The notes: generated from the letters alone by a model not told the origin. A DNA stretch of 64,000 nucleotides from Sedimenticola thiotaurini (GCF_001007875.1 NZ_CP011412.1:2356001-2420000); one strand, 5' to 3'. Counted from the stretch's first letter, positions 24,774-33,709 are shown. Numbers and translations: made by a program.

Positions 24774-25493
24774 TGATAGGCCTCGCTGATTGAACGGGCG
24801 ACCTGACGCAGATTGTCCAGGTAGGACTCCGCCAGCGGGTTAAGTGTTACCAACCGGGCCCCCATGGCACTCGCCAGCGTTGCAGCCTGGTCACGACTGA
24901 ACTGTTGCTGCACAAAAATCACCTGGACTCGCTCCCTCTTTGCCTGTTCCATCAGGCGAGTCAGGGTGCGCGCACCGGCCTCTTTCCCCTCACTTTCGAT
25001 CGACACCTGCCGCAGGCCGAAAGCATCGGCAAAATAGCCCCAGGAGGGGTGAAACACCATGAAACTGCGCCCTTCCAGCGGCTGCAGAAGGGTGTGAATT
25101 TCCTCTTCTAGCGCCAGCAACTCCTGCTTAAAGCGGTCATGATTCTCCTTGTAGGCCGCAGCATTCGCCGGATCCAGCTCAATCAACCGGTCACGCAGAT
25201 AGCCGATCATGATCCGCACGTTGGCGGGATCGAGCCAGATATGGGGATCCGCTCCTCCTTCCTCATGGTGATGATCATGATGATCGAAATCATGGTGATG
25301 TCCACCCGCCGGCTCCATCTCCCGCAGTGTCAGCCCCTGACGTGCATCCAGAACAGAAATGTTCGGGTTATTCTTTTGCACTGTCCCCATCCAGACATCT
25401 TCAAAAGGCATGCCGACGCGATAAAACAGCGCCGCCCGTGACAGCGCCGCCTGTCACCAACAACAGCGCTAACAACAGATTTCGTAAGATCAT
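24770..25493 (-). pseudogene. znuA: Zinc-binding periplasmic protein, N-terminal deletion with frameshift
   Basis: The C-terminal 213 residues (from 25411) match ZnuA: His-rich loop around 'GGHHHDFDHHDHHHEEGG', then 'ADPHIWLDP', 'FMVFHPSWGYFADAFGLRQV' and 'VIFVQQQFSR'. Upstream, an ATG at 25493 opens a good signal peptide ('ILRNLLLALLLV') in another frame that stops at TGA near 25404. The ZnuA frame can be followed back from 25411 only as 'GALFYRVGMPFEDVW', fused directly to the leader. About 75 residues with the first metal-ligand histidine are missing and the reading frame is shifted. The usual Asp of 'LDPLA' is Asn. A Zur-type box lies 31 bases upstream, so this is the true 5' end of the operon. 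Confidence 0.82.
25426..25455. repeat. 15-base tandem repeat in the znuA leader
   Basis: ACAGCGCCGCC occurs at 25426-25436 and again at 25441-25451, giving a 15-base period in which only the ends differ. It codes for a duplicated Val-Thr-Gly-Gly-Ala in the signal peptide and touches the point where znuA sequence is missing. Confidence 0.7.
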
Positions 25494-25523
25494 AGCTACA
25501 CCGAATGGTTTTACGGATAAAAC

Positions 25524-25543
25524 TGTTATGTTATCACATAACA
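25524..25543. promoter_or_regulatory. Zur-type operator between znuA and the divergent zinc-ribbon gene
   Basis: Perfect 8-base arms TGTTATGT and ACATAACA around TATC. This agrees with the GTTATA-type Zur boxes of gammaproteobacteria. It lies 31 bases from the znuA start and 77 bases from the divergent start at 25620, so one bound dimer pair could control both. Confidence 0.75.
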
Positions 25544-25619
25544 AAATCTGACAGGACATCCACGCGGCCAATCCGTTACCATGCCAGCCGGAACAGACAT
25601 ACCGAGGCCCCGAACCGCG

Positions 25620-26219
25620 ATGAATCCCGGCTACCTGATACTGCATCCCACCAGCCAGCCACCCAGCGACCTCCAGGCACTGCTGAAACGGCTGTCGGAT
25701 ACCGGCCTGATCGGCACCCCCCTGCCCCAGCCATCCAATGGTTTTCTGGCTGGTCCGCGCTTTCTGCAACGTATCACCTTTCTGGGTTGCTCACCCAATC
25801 TACCCCTGCCTGGAAACAGCGAATCTGCCCGGGCAACCTGCACCGTTCAACTGCTGGGACCCTACCCGGCCGAACGCATGATAACCGACCATAACTGTCG
25901 CCCGCCACGCTGCCATGGCTGCGGCCACAGCTTCCGGGAGTGGCGTGACCGGATCACCCAAGCGGACTGGCAGGTCGATTGTCCGGAGTGCAAGCAAGCG
26001 GCTGAATGGCCGGAATTGAATTGGCGCCAGACTGCCGGCGCCGCCCGACTGTTTATCGCCATCTCCCAGGTATTTCCCGGCGAGGCGGTACCCACCGGCG
26101 GCTTATTGGAGACACTTAGAGAAGGGAGCGGGGATTGGGCCTATTTCTATGCGCAACAGCCACTGGTATGGCCCGCTGGCAACAATCCGTTAGCCGGAGA
26201 AGATCACCCAACTGAGTGA
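25620..26219 (+). CDS. Protein of unknown function with a zinc ribbon, divergent from znuA
   Basis: 199 residues from the ATG at 25620; an ATG at 25581 would add 13 residues and lacks a ribosome site. A zinc ribbon is clear near the middle: Cys-His-Gly-Cys-Gly-His and, about 25 residues later, Cys-Pro-Glu-Cys-Lys. The flanks have no family I recognise. The shared Zur-type box makes it a likely member of the zinc regulon: a zinc-sensing or zinc-sparing partner. It ends immediately against the convergent GGDEF gene; the two stop codons abut in TGATCA. Confidence 0.65.
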   Translation: MNPGYLILHPTSQPPSDLQALLKRLSDTGLIGTPLPQPSNGFLAGPRFLQRITFLGCSPNLPLPGNSESARATCTVQLLGPYPAERMITDHNCRPPRCHGCGHSFREWRDRITQADWQVDCPECKQAAEWPELNWRQTAGAARLFIAISQVFPGEAVPTGGLLETLREGSGDWAYFYAQQPLVWPAGNNPLAGEDHPTE

Positions 26220-27797
26220 TCAATGAACAACGATGCGATCTTTGCCGGACCGCTTTGCCTCGTACAGAGCTTTGTCCGCACGGGCAAACACCGTCTCCGG
26301 GGTATCACCCTGGATGAACTGGCTCATGCCACAGGAGATGGTGATTTCGACCCGCTTACCCAGGGAGTGAATGCCACTCTGCTTCACTTCTCGGCGCACC
26401 GCTTCGGCCACGTGCACGGCGTCGTCGCTCTGGGTACCGGTCAGCAGCATGACAAACTCCTCTCCCCCGAAACGGGCCACAAAATCGGTCTCCCGCAGGG
26501 AGGTCTGCAGACTCCGGCCGATAATATGTAACGCCTTGTCACCGGCGTGATGGCCGAACCGATCATTGATGCGTTTAAAATCATCCACATCCCACACCAG
26601 CAGGGTGAGCGGTTCACCAAACCGTTTCCAACGGGCAAACTCCTGCTCCAGTCGCTCCTCGTAAGCCAGACGATTGGGCAGTCCGGTCACGGTATCGGTC
26701 GCCGCCTGGCGATGCGCCTCGATCATCTTGGTGCGTAGCTCGCGACTCTCTTTCTGCACTTCATCCAGCCGCTTGCGTAACTGCACCTCCAGGCGCTCCG
26801 CCTCTTTATGACGCTCAGCCTCATTAACCAGGTATTTGCCCACGTGGGACTCGATCGCCTCCAGGTGCTGGCTGATCTCATTGCGCAACTGGGAGAGCGT
26901 GGTGGCGTTATTCATGTAACTGCGCATATCGCCAACCCGCTGCTCCATCGACTCGCCCAGCAACTCCCGATCCGCCTGCGAAGCCTGCCGCAGATCGTTG
27001 TTACTGCTGACATGCTTGTCGATCTCCTCCAGCCGCTTGGTCAACTCGGTGAGGAAACCACGGGTATCCCGAATCTCGGTCTCCACCTCGCCGACCGAAC
27101 GGGACAGCAACTGCAGCAGGGAGGAGAGCACCTCCATCCAGGCACCGGTGTCCTGTTGGGTCGCCAGCTCCATCTCCATGCGCTGAATATCCAGACTGAA
27201 CTGGGACGGCCAATCCAACGTATTGAGCAGCTTGGTCAGTTGCTGATTGGGGGTAACAGCATCGTCTGAAAGGGCGGGAGAACCGCCCCCGGCACTCCCC
27301 GCCCCACCGAACAGCCGACCCAGCAACCCGGGGGCAGCCGGACGCGCTCCGGGGCCGGTAAGCAGCTCCAGAAACCGGTCGATCTGCTGATCCGAGGCGT
27401 CATCACCGGCTGCCAACAGTTGCTCCACCTGCTTGCGCAGTTTACTCAGCCTACGGCCATCGGCCCCCGAACGGGCAACCATACGGGTAAGCAGACAACT
27501 ATCACAGGGTGTGGTGGTATCGACAGGATCCTCGGCCCTGATGAGGGCCTCTGAAATCGCTGTCAGACGCTCTTTCAACTCGGGCTGAACGCCCTTTCTG
27601 ACCGCGTTACGCAGTGACACGAGATGGGGGTCCAGAACGGGATCCAGACCACTGGTGGCAAGGGTCAGACGGATAATAATACGGCAGAGCAGCTGTTCGG
27701 TCTCGGCCGCGTCGGCCTTCTCAGCTGCCTGCACCTTGATCAGATCCAGGTATCTGAGCTTCCAATCCTTGGTGGCCGTCATCTCCTGTTCGCTCAT
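26220..27797 (-). CDS. Diguanylate cyclase, cytoplasmic GGDEF protein
   Basis: 525 residues. The N-terminal 340 residues have no transmembrane segment, contain a Cys-Asp-Ser-Cys pair at about 97-100 and a long predicted coiled coil (about 270-360). The C-terminal GGDEF domain has Gly-Gly-Glu-Glu-Phe and, five residues before it, Arg-Glu-Thr-Asp, the RxxD inhibitory site. It should make c-di-GMP with product inhibition. The signal is unknown. It starts four bases after the stop of the upstream EEP gene, so the two form an operon. Confidence 0.88.
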   Translation of the reverse strand: MSEQEMTATKDWKLRYLDLIKVQAAEKADAAETEQLLCRIIIRLTLATSGLDPVLDPHLVSLRNAVRKGVQPELKERLTAISEALIRAEDPVDTTTPCDSCLLTRMVARSGADGRRLSKLRKQVEQLLAAGDDASDQQIDRFLELLTGPGARPAAPGLLGRLFGGAGSAGGGSPALSDDAVTPNQQLTKLLNTLDWPSQFSLDIQRMEMELATQQDTGAWMEVLSSLLQLLSRSVGEVETEIRDTRGFLTELTKRLEEIDKHVSSNNDLRQASQADRELLGESMEQRVGDMRSYMNNATTLSQLRNEISQHLEAIESHVGKYLVNEAERHKEAERLEVQLRKRLDEVQKESRELRTKMIEAHRQAATDTVTGLPNRLAYEERLEQEFARWKRFGEPLTLLVWDVDDFKRINDRFGHHAGDKALHIIGRSLQTSLRETDFVARFGGEEFVMLLTGTQSDDAVHVAEAVRREVKQSGIHSLGKRVEITISCGMSQFIQGDTPETVFARADKALYEAKRSGKDRIVVH

Positions 27798-27800
27798 TGA

Positions 27801-28571
27801 TCAGGCCGCCAAACGCATTCCGGACGGGATAATGACATCGATACCAATCGGCAAATGGTCCGAAAGCGGATACTCAACCACTTTGGCGTTCTCCACCTGC
27901 AGTGAGTCGGACACCAGGATATGGTCAATCTTCCGGATCGGGCGCCAGCTGGGGAAGGTATTCATGTGACAGGCCGGCTGAATCAGCCCGCTGTTGCCGG
28001 TGAGAAAGCGCATCTCCTGGGAGTCACAACCAAAATTGAGATCCCCCATCACCACCACGTGGGGCAGACCCGCCACCAGCTCCCGGATAAAGGCCACCTG
28101 ACGCATCCGGGCGCGTCGACCCAGTGCCAGGTGCACAATACAGACCGTTAAACCGGCAGGACCGCCAAAATTGCTGACGATCACACCGCGCCCGGGCAGG
28201 CCGGGCAACTTGTGTTCGGTGATTTCAGAGGGGCGTACCCTGGACAGCAGGCCGTTACTGTTCTGCGCCAACTTACCGAGGCTGCGATTGACCTGCTTAT
28301 ACCAGTAAGGGAAAGCCGCCTGATTGGCCAGGTATTCGGTCTGATCCACAAAACCGCTGCGCAGACTGCCGGAATCCACCTCCTGCAACCCGACCACGTC
28401 ATAACCATGGATCACCCCGGCGATACGATCAAGATTGACCTGCCTATCCCGGTGCGGCAGCACCTGTTTCCAGCTCTGGGTCAGGTATTGGCGGTAACGC
28501 TGCGTATCTATCCCAGCCTGTATGTTATAGCTGAGCAGTTTCAGACGCTGTGAACCAGCCGTATCTCCCAT
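27801..28571 (-). CDS. Endonuclease/exonuclease/phosphatase family hydrolase
   Basis: 256 residues. The family motifs are in order: 'LLSYNIQAG' (Asn), 'VVGLQEVDSG' (Glu), 'VVMGDLNFG' (Asp-x-Asn) and 'KIDHILVSDSL' with 'LSDHLPIGIDV' (Asp-His). These are the metal and catalytic residues of the DNase I-like fold. Substrates range from DNA to phosphodiesters and lipids; not resolvable here. It is operonic with the diguanylate cyclase. Confidence 0.82.
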   Translation of the reverse strand: MGDTAGSQRLKLLSYNIQAGIDTQRYRQYLTQSWKQVLPHRDRQVNLDRIAGVIHGYDVVGLQEVDSGSLRSGFVDQTEYLANQAAFPYWYKQVNRSLGKLAQNSNGLLSRVRPSEITEHKLPGLPGRGVIVSNFGGPAGLTVCIVHLALGRRARMRQVAFIRELVAGLPHVVVMGDLNFGCDSQEMRFLTGNSGLIQPACHMNTFPSWRPIRKIDHILVSDSLQVENAKVVEYPLSDHLPIGIDVIIPSGMRLAA

Positions 28572-28601
28572 TTGGACTCCCTCAGTACTCTCTATTTAAG
28601 T

Positions 28602-29255
28602 CTACTGTGTTTTGGCCTGTTTTTCAGCGACTACCTTATCGATTAAATAATTGATCGCCTGAATCTGCGACGCCGGTTCCAGCCCCCCGGTACGGTATTT
28701 CCCGTCAATGACGAAAGCCGGCACGGTGCGGATGTCAAACCGATCCGCCAGCACTTCTGCACGGCGCGACTGGGTCTGCACGGCAAAGGATTTCATCGCC
28801 TTGCGATAAGCCTCGATATCAACCCCTTGCCCGGCCAGAAACGCCTCCATCTGGGCGCTGTCTGACAACCGCTGGTTCTTGTCATGAATCGCGCTGAACA
28901 GCGCCGGGGTCAATTCATCTTCCAGCCCCATCAGGGTCAGGGCGTAGAAGGTCTTGGCATGCAGCACAATATCCGGCCGATTAAACATGGCGGGAATACG
29001 GACAAACTCTACGTTGTCCGGCTTTTTCTCCAGCCACGCCTCGATGTGCGGCTCCATGTTATCGCAGTGAGGACAGCTATACATGAAAAACTCCACCACC
29101 TGTACTTTGTCCCCCTCACCACCAGGTTGCTCAGGAATGATGGAGAAGTAATGCAGATCCTCCTCAAATTTCGGGGCTGTCTGGGCGGAAGCAGTAAAAC
29201 CAACGCACAACAGGCTAAGCAGGGAAAGTACCCGGATCAGTGTGATTTTTTTCAT
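28602..29255 (-). CDS. dsbA: Thiol:disulfide interchange protein DsbA
   Basis: 217 residues from the ATG at 29255, which has AGAGG eight bases upstream; an upstream in-frame start would add 17 residues before the signal peptide. A cleavable signal peptide ends near residue 25. The active site is Cys61-Pro-His-Cys64, with the cis-proline at 'TVPAF'. It oxidises cysteines of exported proteins, relevant for the c-type cytochromes encoded nearby. Confidence 0.93.
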   Translation of the reverse strand: MKKITLIRVLSLLSLLCVGFTASAQTAPKFEEDLHYFSIIPEQPGGEGDKVQVVEFFMYSCPHCDNMEPHIEAWLEKKPDNVEFVRIPAMFNRPDIVLHAKTFYALTLMGLEDELTPALFSAIHDKNQRLSDSAQMEAFLAGQGVDIEAYRKAMKSFAVQTQSRRAEVLADRFDIRTVPAFVIDGKYRTGGLEPASQIQAINYLIDKVVAEKQAKTQ

Positions 29256-29636
29256 ATTTGTACCTCTAAGGGAGTTAAGCGGCCAATCAGTGAAATTATT
29301 GAGCATAAATCCGACTTCAAACTGCTGACTCTTTCCGACCGGTCAAATCGCCCGTGGTTCAACAGGTCACCATGACAAATGGCAGAAAACGCGTTACGAC
29401 GGAGTAAGCAACCTGGGGCTGCGGCTGGGCATTCGGGACAGAGGAAAGGGTACTGAAATCGAAAAGCGGCGGTGACCGGGTGGCCGGGCAGGCGAGTCCC
29501 GCAGCAGGTGTGTTGGTACCGGATGGGCCGACGAAGTGCCCGGGACGGCGGAGCAGAAATGAGCGGTACCGGCAGGATGGGGGCAAAGCCTTACCCATCC
29601 TGCCGCCAAGAGTTCTCTGGATAGCTTAATGGCGAA
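29256..29636. other. Structured, GC-rich intergenic region between dsbA and cytochrome c4
   Basis: About 380 bases without a gene I can name, although frames stay open for 70-80 codons on both strands between about 29359 and 29628. It contains a perfect 11-base-pair hairpin at 29571-29604 with a further 3-base-pair stem in its loop. The composition is unlike the AT-richer promoter regions elsewhere. It may be a structured RNA or a dispersed repeat. Confidence 0.4.
29571..29604. repeat. Long perfect inverted repeat (hairpin)
   Basis: GGCAGGATGGG (29571-29581) pairs with CCCATCCTGCC (29594-29604). The loop holds GGC-AAA-GCC, which can stack on the stem. It lies 33 bases past the cytochrome c4 stop codon and could terminate that transcript, although no T-run follows. 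Confidence 0.6.
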
Positions 29637-30248
29637 TCAGCGCAACCCCTGCACATACTGGGCAACTGCCGCGATCTCCTGATCGGTCATGCGCGCTACC
29701 ACATCCCGCATCATCTTGGCATTGTCGTTACTGCGGTCGCCGGAACGGAAATCCTTAAGCATTTTCTCAACATAAGCGGCATGCTGGCCGGAAATACGCG
29801 GGAACTTGGCGCCGGGATTCCCCATACCGGTAGGACCGTGGCAGGCCATGCAGGAGGCGACGTTGGTAGCCGCATTACCGGCCCGGTAGATCTTGGCGCC
29901 CAGCTCTACCTGGTCTGCCGCCGCGGTACCCGGTGCCTGCTCCTGACTGCTGAAGTAGGCCGCCAGATCGTCCATATCCTGCTCGCTGAGCGGGGTGGCC
30001 ATCGGGGACATCAGGTCATTTTTGCGTACGCCCCCTTTAAAATCCAGCAGCTGCTTCTTGATATAGCTGGGATGCTGCCCCGCAAGTTTCGGCCAAATCG
30101 CATTGGCACTGTTTCCATCTGCACCGTGACAGGCGAGACAGACGGCGGATTTGGTCTTGCCGGCCTCGGCGTCGCCCGCTGCCTGAGCAGTGCCGACGGC
30201 CATAGCCAAAAGGATGGAAACTGAAACTAGCCATTTATTCATGGTCAA
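29637..30248 (-). CDS. Cytochrome c4-type diheme protein
   Basis: 203 residues with a signal peptide (to about 24) and two haem sites, Cys37-Leu-Ala-Cys-His41 and Cys133-Met-Ala-Cys-His137, in two repeated domains, as in cytochrome c4. Downstream methionines ('SPMATPL' and 'NAKMMRDVV') are the axial ligands. A soluble or membrane-attached periplasmic electron carrier to terminal oxidases. The start is at ATG 30248 or ATG 30242; the first has AGG eight bases upstream. Confidence 0.93.
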   Translation of the reverse strand: MTMNKWLVSVSILLAMAVGTAQAAGDAEAGKTKSAVCLACHGADGNSANAIWPKLAGQHPSYIKKQLLDFKGGVRKNDLMSPMATPLSEQDMDDLAAYFSSQEQAPGTAAADQVELGAKIYRAGNAATNVASCMACHGPTGMGNPGAKFPRISGQHAAYVEKMLKDFRSGDRSNDNAKMMRDVVARMTDQEIAAVAQYVQGLR

Positions 30249-30597
30249 ACCTGCTGTGTCGACTGACGCACCCAGTCGTTAGTAAACCCACCGGGCGACA
30301 ATTTTCAATCACCCCCGGAAATCAACCCACCCGGGAATCGATCATCAACCGCCCAGGTCCGAAAAAAGCCGTGCATGTATACCAGATGGCGCGGCTCCGG
30401 GTCAAATCAACCCGGTTTTTTACAGGCTCATAACAGCCCCGTCAACCGTTTCCGCAACCCACTGCCCGTGGGCCACCGCCTGACAGTCCGGCTTGACAAT
30501 TATCCTGTCCCGGCTGTTCTGTCTGTGATGGAATGCGTCGCGCTGCAAGAATGCAGTATCATCATCCTCTCGACTACTGCAGAGATGGCAAAGCCAG
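30249..30597. other. Intergenic region between cytochrome c4 and menF
   Basis: About 350 bases between divergent genes, holding both promoters. A perfect -35 TTGACA is at 30493-30498 toward menF, but no good -10 follows at 16-18 bases. No gene or RNA is recognised. Confidence 0.4.
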
Positions 30598-31995
30598 ATG
30601 CCCAACCGGCCATTATCGCCCCAGACTCTACTGGATCGCCTTGAAAGCGTCCTGACCACACTCCCCTCCCATCGCTTACAGGGGGACGGGCGGTTGACCA
30701 GTGTCACCCTGGCGACTCCGGAGCTGCGCCTGCAGCACCTGCCGGAGCTGAACGGCGACTGGTTTTACTGGGGCGAACCCAACCGGCAGCACTATCTGCT
30801 CGGTATTGGCGAGGCACTGCGGCTCAGTGCAACCGGCAGTCATCGACTCGAGATGCTGTCCGACCAGTTCGAGCTGCAACGGGATCGCTGGCACCACCTG
30901 GACCTGGACGGTTGCGGATTCCGCGCCACGGCCTTTACCGGTTTTGCCTTCGATCCGGCCGATCCCATGCAGCAGAACTGGAGCGGCCTGCCCAACAGCG
31001 CCATCTTCTTTCCGGAGCTGCTGCTGCAACAGAGCGCTGATCGCTGCGCCCTGACCTTCAGCTTCGCCCATAACGACCCGGCACGCACCCGGCTGCGGGC
31101 CCGGCACCTGCTGGAGACCTTGAGTGAAGCGTTGCGACGCGAACCGGAGCCGGCACGGCCGCCCAACCGCCTGGCCAGAACGGCCGCCAGGCCCTCCTAT
31201 GACGAATGGATACATCAGGTCAGCAAGGCGACCCGGCAGATCCGCCAGGGCACCCTGGACAAGGTGGTACCGTTCCGCCGCATCAGTGTCCGGGCGGAAC
31301 ACCCCCTCAATCCGGCCCGGCTGATGGCCTCGCTGGATGACCTCTATCCCAGCAGCCTGCTGTTCTCCATCCAACTGGCCGGCAGCACTTTTGCGGCCGC
31401 CACCCCGGAGCGCCTGATCACCCGGCGCGGTGTGCTGATCGACTGTGACGCGGTCGGTGGCACCATCCACCGAGCTCCAGATCCCGAGCAGGACCGGCTG
31501 TTGGGTCGACAACTGCTGCACGACCCCAAATCCCGCCACGAACATGCACTGGTGGTGCAAGGCATCCTGGCCAGCCTCGATGCCCACTGTCATCAGCTGG
31601 ATGCACCGGATCAGCCGGCCCTCAAGCGGCTGCGCAAACTGCAACACCTGTGGACCGGCATCAGCGGCGAGTTGCGCGGTGACAGCACACTGCTGCGTAT
31701 CGCCAGCGATCTGCATCCCACCGCGGCGGTCAACGGCTTTCCCAGCGCCAATGCGGGACGCTGGCTGAGCGCCCATCAGAATGACGCCCGGGGCTGGTAC
31801 ACCGGCGCGGCCGGCTGGCTGGACCAGCAGGGGGATGGCGAACTGGCTGTGCTGTTACGCTGCGCCCTGCTGAAAGGGGAGAGTGCCGAGCTGTTTGCCG
31901 GGGCCGGCGTGACCAGTGAGTCCTGCCCGATTGCTGAGTTCCAGGAGACCGAGCTGAAGTTCGGTACCATGCTGGAGGCGCTGGAACATGCCTGA
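30598..31995 (+). CDS. menF: Isochorismate synthase
   Basis: 465 residues. Catalytic-domain signatures are visible: 'KATRQIRQGTLDKVVPFRR' with the general-base lysine, 'HPTAAVNGFP', and the C-terminal 'GAGVTSESCPIAEFQETELK' that binds magnesium and the substrate. It converts chorismate to isochorismate, the first committed step to menaquinone. The stop overlaps menD by eight bases. The first 220 residues are the variable N-terminal part of this family. Position in a men operon makes MenF more likely than EntC. Confidence 0.9.
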   Translation: MPNRPLSPQTLLDRLESVLTTLPSHRLQGDGRLTSVTLATPELRLQHLPELNGDWFYWGEPNRQHYLLGIGEALRLSATGSHRLEMLSDQFELQRDRWHHLDLDGCGFRATAFTGFAFDPADPMQQNWSGLPNSAIFFPELLLQQSADRCALTFSFAHNDPARTRLRARHLLETLSEALRREPEPARPPNRLARTAARPSYDEWIHQVSKATRQIRQGTLDKVVPFRRISVRAEHPLNPARLMASLDDLYPSSLLFSIQLAGSTFAAATPERLITRRGVLIDCDAVGGTIHRAPDPEQDRLLGRQLLHDPKSRHEHALVVQGILASLDAHCHQLDAPDQPALKRLRKLQHLWTGISGELRGDSTLLRIASDLHPTAAVNGFPSANAGRWLSAHQNDARGWYTGAAGWLDQQGDGELAVLLRCALLKGESAELFAGAGVTSESCPIAEFQETELKFGTMLEALEHA

Positions 31996-33709
31996 CCCGT
32001 CCCAGGGGATGATCAATCTCCAGTGGGCCTTTGCGCTGATCGACGGATTGGCGGGCGCCGGGATAAGTCGGGCCGTGATCTCACCCGGCTCCCGCTCCAC
32101 ACCACTGGTACTGGCCTGTGATGCCCACCCGGCGATCCGGATCAGCGTCCAGGTGGATGAACGGTGCGCCGCCTTCTTCGCCCTGGGCCTGGCCCGGGCC
32201 AGTGGCCGGCCGGTGATCCTCATCGCCACCTCCGGCAGCGCCCCGGCCCACTGGTTTCCGGCAGTCATCGAAGCGAGTCACAGCAATATCCCACTGATCC
32301 TGTTGAGCGCCGATCGGCCACCCGAACTGCACGGCTGGGGTGCCAACCAGACCACCGATCAGCAGCAGCTGTTCGGCTCTCACTTGCGGGCCTTCCATGA
32401 TCCCGGTCCGGCCAGGGCGGAAGACGCCGCACGGGAGCAGTTGCATCGGCTGGGCAGGCAGGCAGCCCAGCAGGCCCTGCAACCCCATCCCGGCCCCCTA
32501 CAGATCAACCTGCCACTGCGGGAACCACTGGTAGGGGATCCTCTCCAGCTGCCGGCACCGCGCCCCGTTGAGCCCATCCAGCCGTCCTGTCCGGCAGCCG
32601 ATCCGACGCTGCTGGATCGGGCCCTGAGCCTGATCAACAGCGGTCCCGGCATCATCATCTGCGGCGCCACCGACCTGGGCCTTCAATTTGCTGAGGCGGT
32701 CACCCGGCTGGCGGCGCAACTGCACTGCCCGATCCTGGCCGACCCCCTGAGCAACCTGCGCTTCGGCGCGCCAGACTGCTCGACGCTGATCTGTCACTAC
32801 GACGCCTTCCTGGCGGGCCAGGCCGAATCCCTGCAGCCGGCCTGGATTCTGCGCTTCGGCGCCCTGCCGGTCTCCAAACCACTGTTACAGTTCATGGAGC
32901 TGTGCACAGCCCCGGTGATTCTGTGTGATCCCTACGGACAGTGGCCGGTTCCGGCGCCCCATACCGAGCTGACCCTGATCGCCGATCCCGTGCGGCTCAG
33001 TGACGCCATGGTCGCCCGGGCGCCGACTGCCGCGCCGGCAGACTGGTTGCAGCGCTTCCGGCAGCTGGAGCAGCGCGTGGCACGGCTGATGGCCCCGGAG
33101 ACCCTGGATGACCAGCCCTTTGAGGGCTGCCTGGTACGGGAGCTACTGGAGAGCCTGCCGGAGGGAAGCCTGCTGTTCAGCGGCAACTCCATGCCGATCC
33201 GGCAACTGGATAGCTGGAGCGGCTCGTCGACCAAGCGCATCCATCTGCATGCCAACCGGGGTGTCAGTGGCATCGACGGCAATATCTCCACCTTTATCGG
33301 CATGACAGACGGTGACTATCCGGCCACTGTTGCACTGCTGGGGGACCTCACCTTCTACCACGACATGAACGGACTGCTGGCGGCACAGGGGCGTGACCTG
33401 GTGATCATCCTGCTCAACAACCAGGGGGGCGGGATCTTCGGCTACCTGCCCCAGTCCGGCCTGGCGACTTATGAAACCTACTGGAACACCGCCACCGGCC
33501 TGGAGTTCCGCCACACCGCCGCTCTCTATCGCCTGGGCTATCAGCGGGTAGCACAGCAGTCGGCATTCCGCCCGGCACTGAGCCGGGCGCTGGCTGAGGG
33601 GGGGGCGCAGTTGATCGAAGTCGTCCTCGATCGGGCATTCAGTATCGAACAGCACCGCCATTACCGACAGCTGGTCAACCAATCCCTGACGGATGATATC
33701 CTCAGCTGA
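31988..33709 (+). CDS. menD: SEPHCHC synthase
   Basis: 573 residues, thiamin-diphosphate enzyme. N-terminal 'GAGISRAVISPGSRSTPL' is the MenD signature, and the C-terminal ThDP motif runs from 'GDLTFYHDMNGLLA' to 'NNQGGGIFGYLP'. It joins isochorismate with 2-oxoglutarate. It overlaps menF by eight bases, indicating coupling. Confidence 0.96.
   Translation: MPDPSQGMINLQWAFALIDGLAGAGISRAVISPGSRSTPLVLACDAHPAIRISVQVDERCAAFFALGLARASGRPVILIATSGSAPAHWFPAVIEASHSNIPLILLSADRPPELHGWGANQTTDQQQLFGSHLRAFHDPGPARAEDAAREQLHRLGRQAAQQALQPHPGPLQINLPLREPLVGDPLQLPAPRPVEPIQPSCPAADPTLLDRALSLINSGPGIIICGATDLGLQFAEAVTRLAAQLHCPILADPLSNLRFGAPDCSTLICHYDAFLAGQAESLQPAWILRFGALPVSKPLLQFMELCTAPVILCDPYGQWPVPAPHTELTLIADPVRLSDAMVARAPTAAPADWLQRFRQLEQRVARLMAPETLDDQPFEGCLVRELLESLPEGSLLFSGNSMPIRQLDSWSGSSTKRIHLHANRGVSGIDGNISTFIGMTDGDYPATVALLGDLTFYHDMNGLLAAQGRDLVIILLNNQGGGIFGYLPQSGLATYETYWNTATGLEFRHTAALYRLGYQRVAQQSAFRPALSRALAEGGAQLIEVVLDRAFSIEQHRHYRQLVNQSLTDDILS

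Noticed and set aside
29359-29628. Protein-coding gene in the dsbA-cytochrome c4 gap
   Set aside because: Open frames on both strands lack ribosome sites and resemble GC-driven openness; no family recognised.
30493-30521. menF promoter from the perfect TTGACA at 30493
   Set aside because: No acceptable -10 hexamer at 16-18 bases; reported only within the intergenic description.
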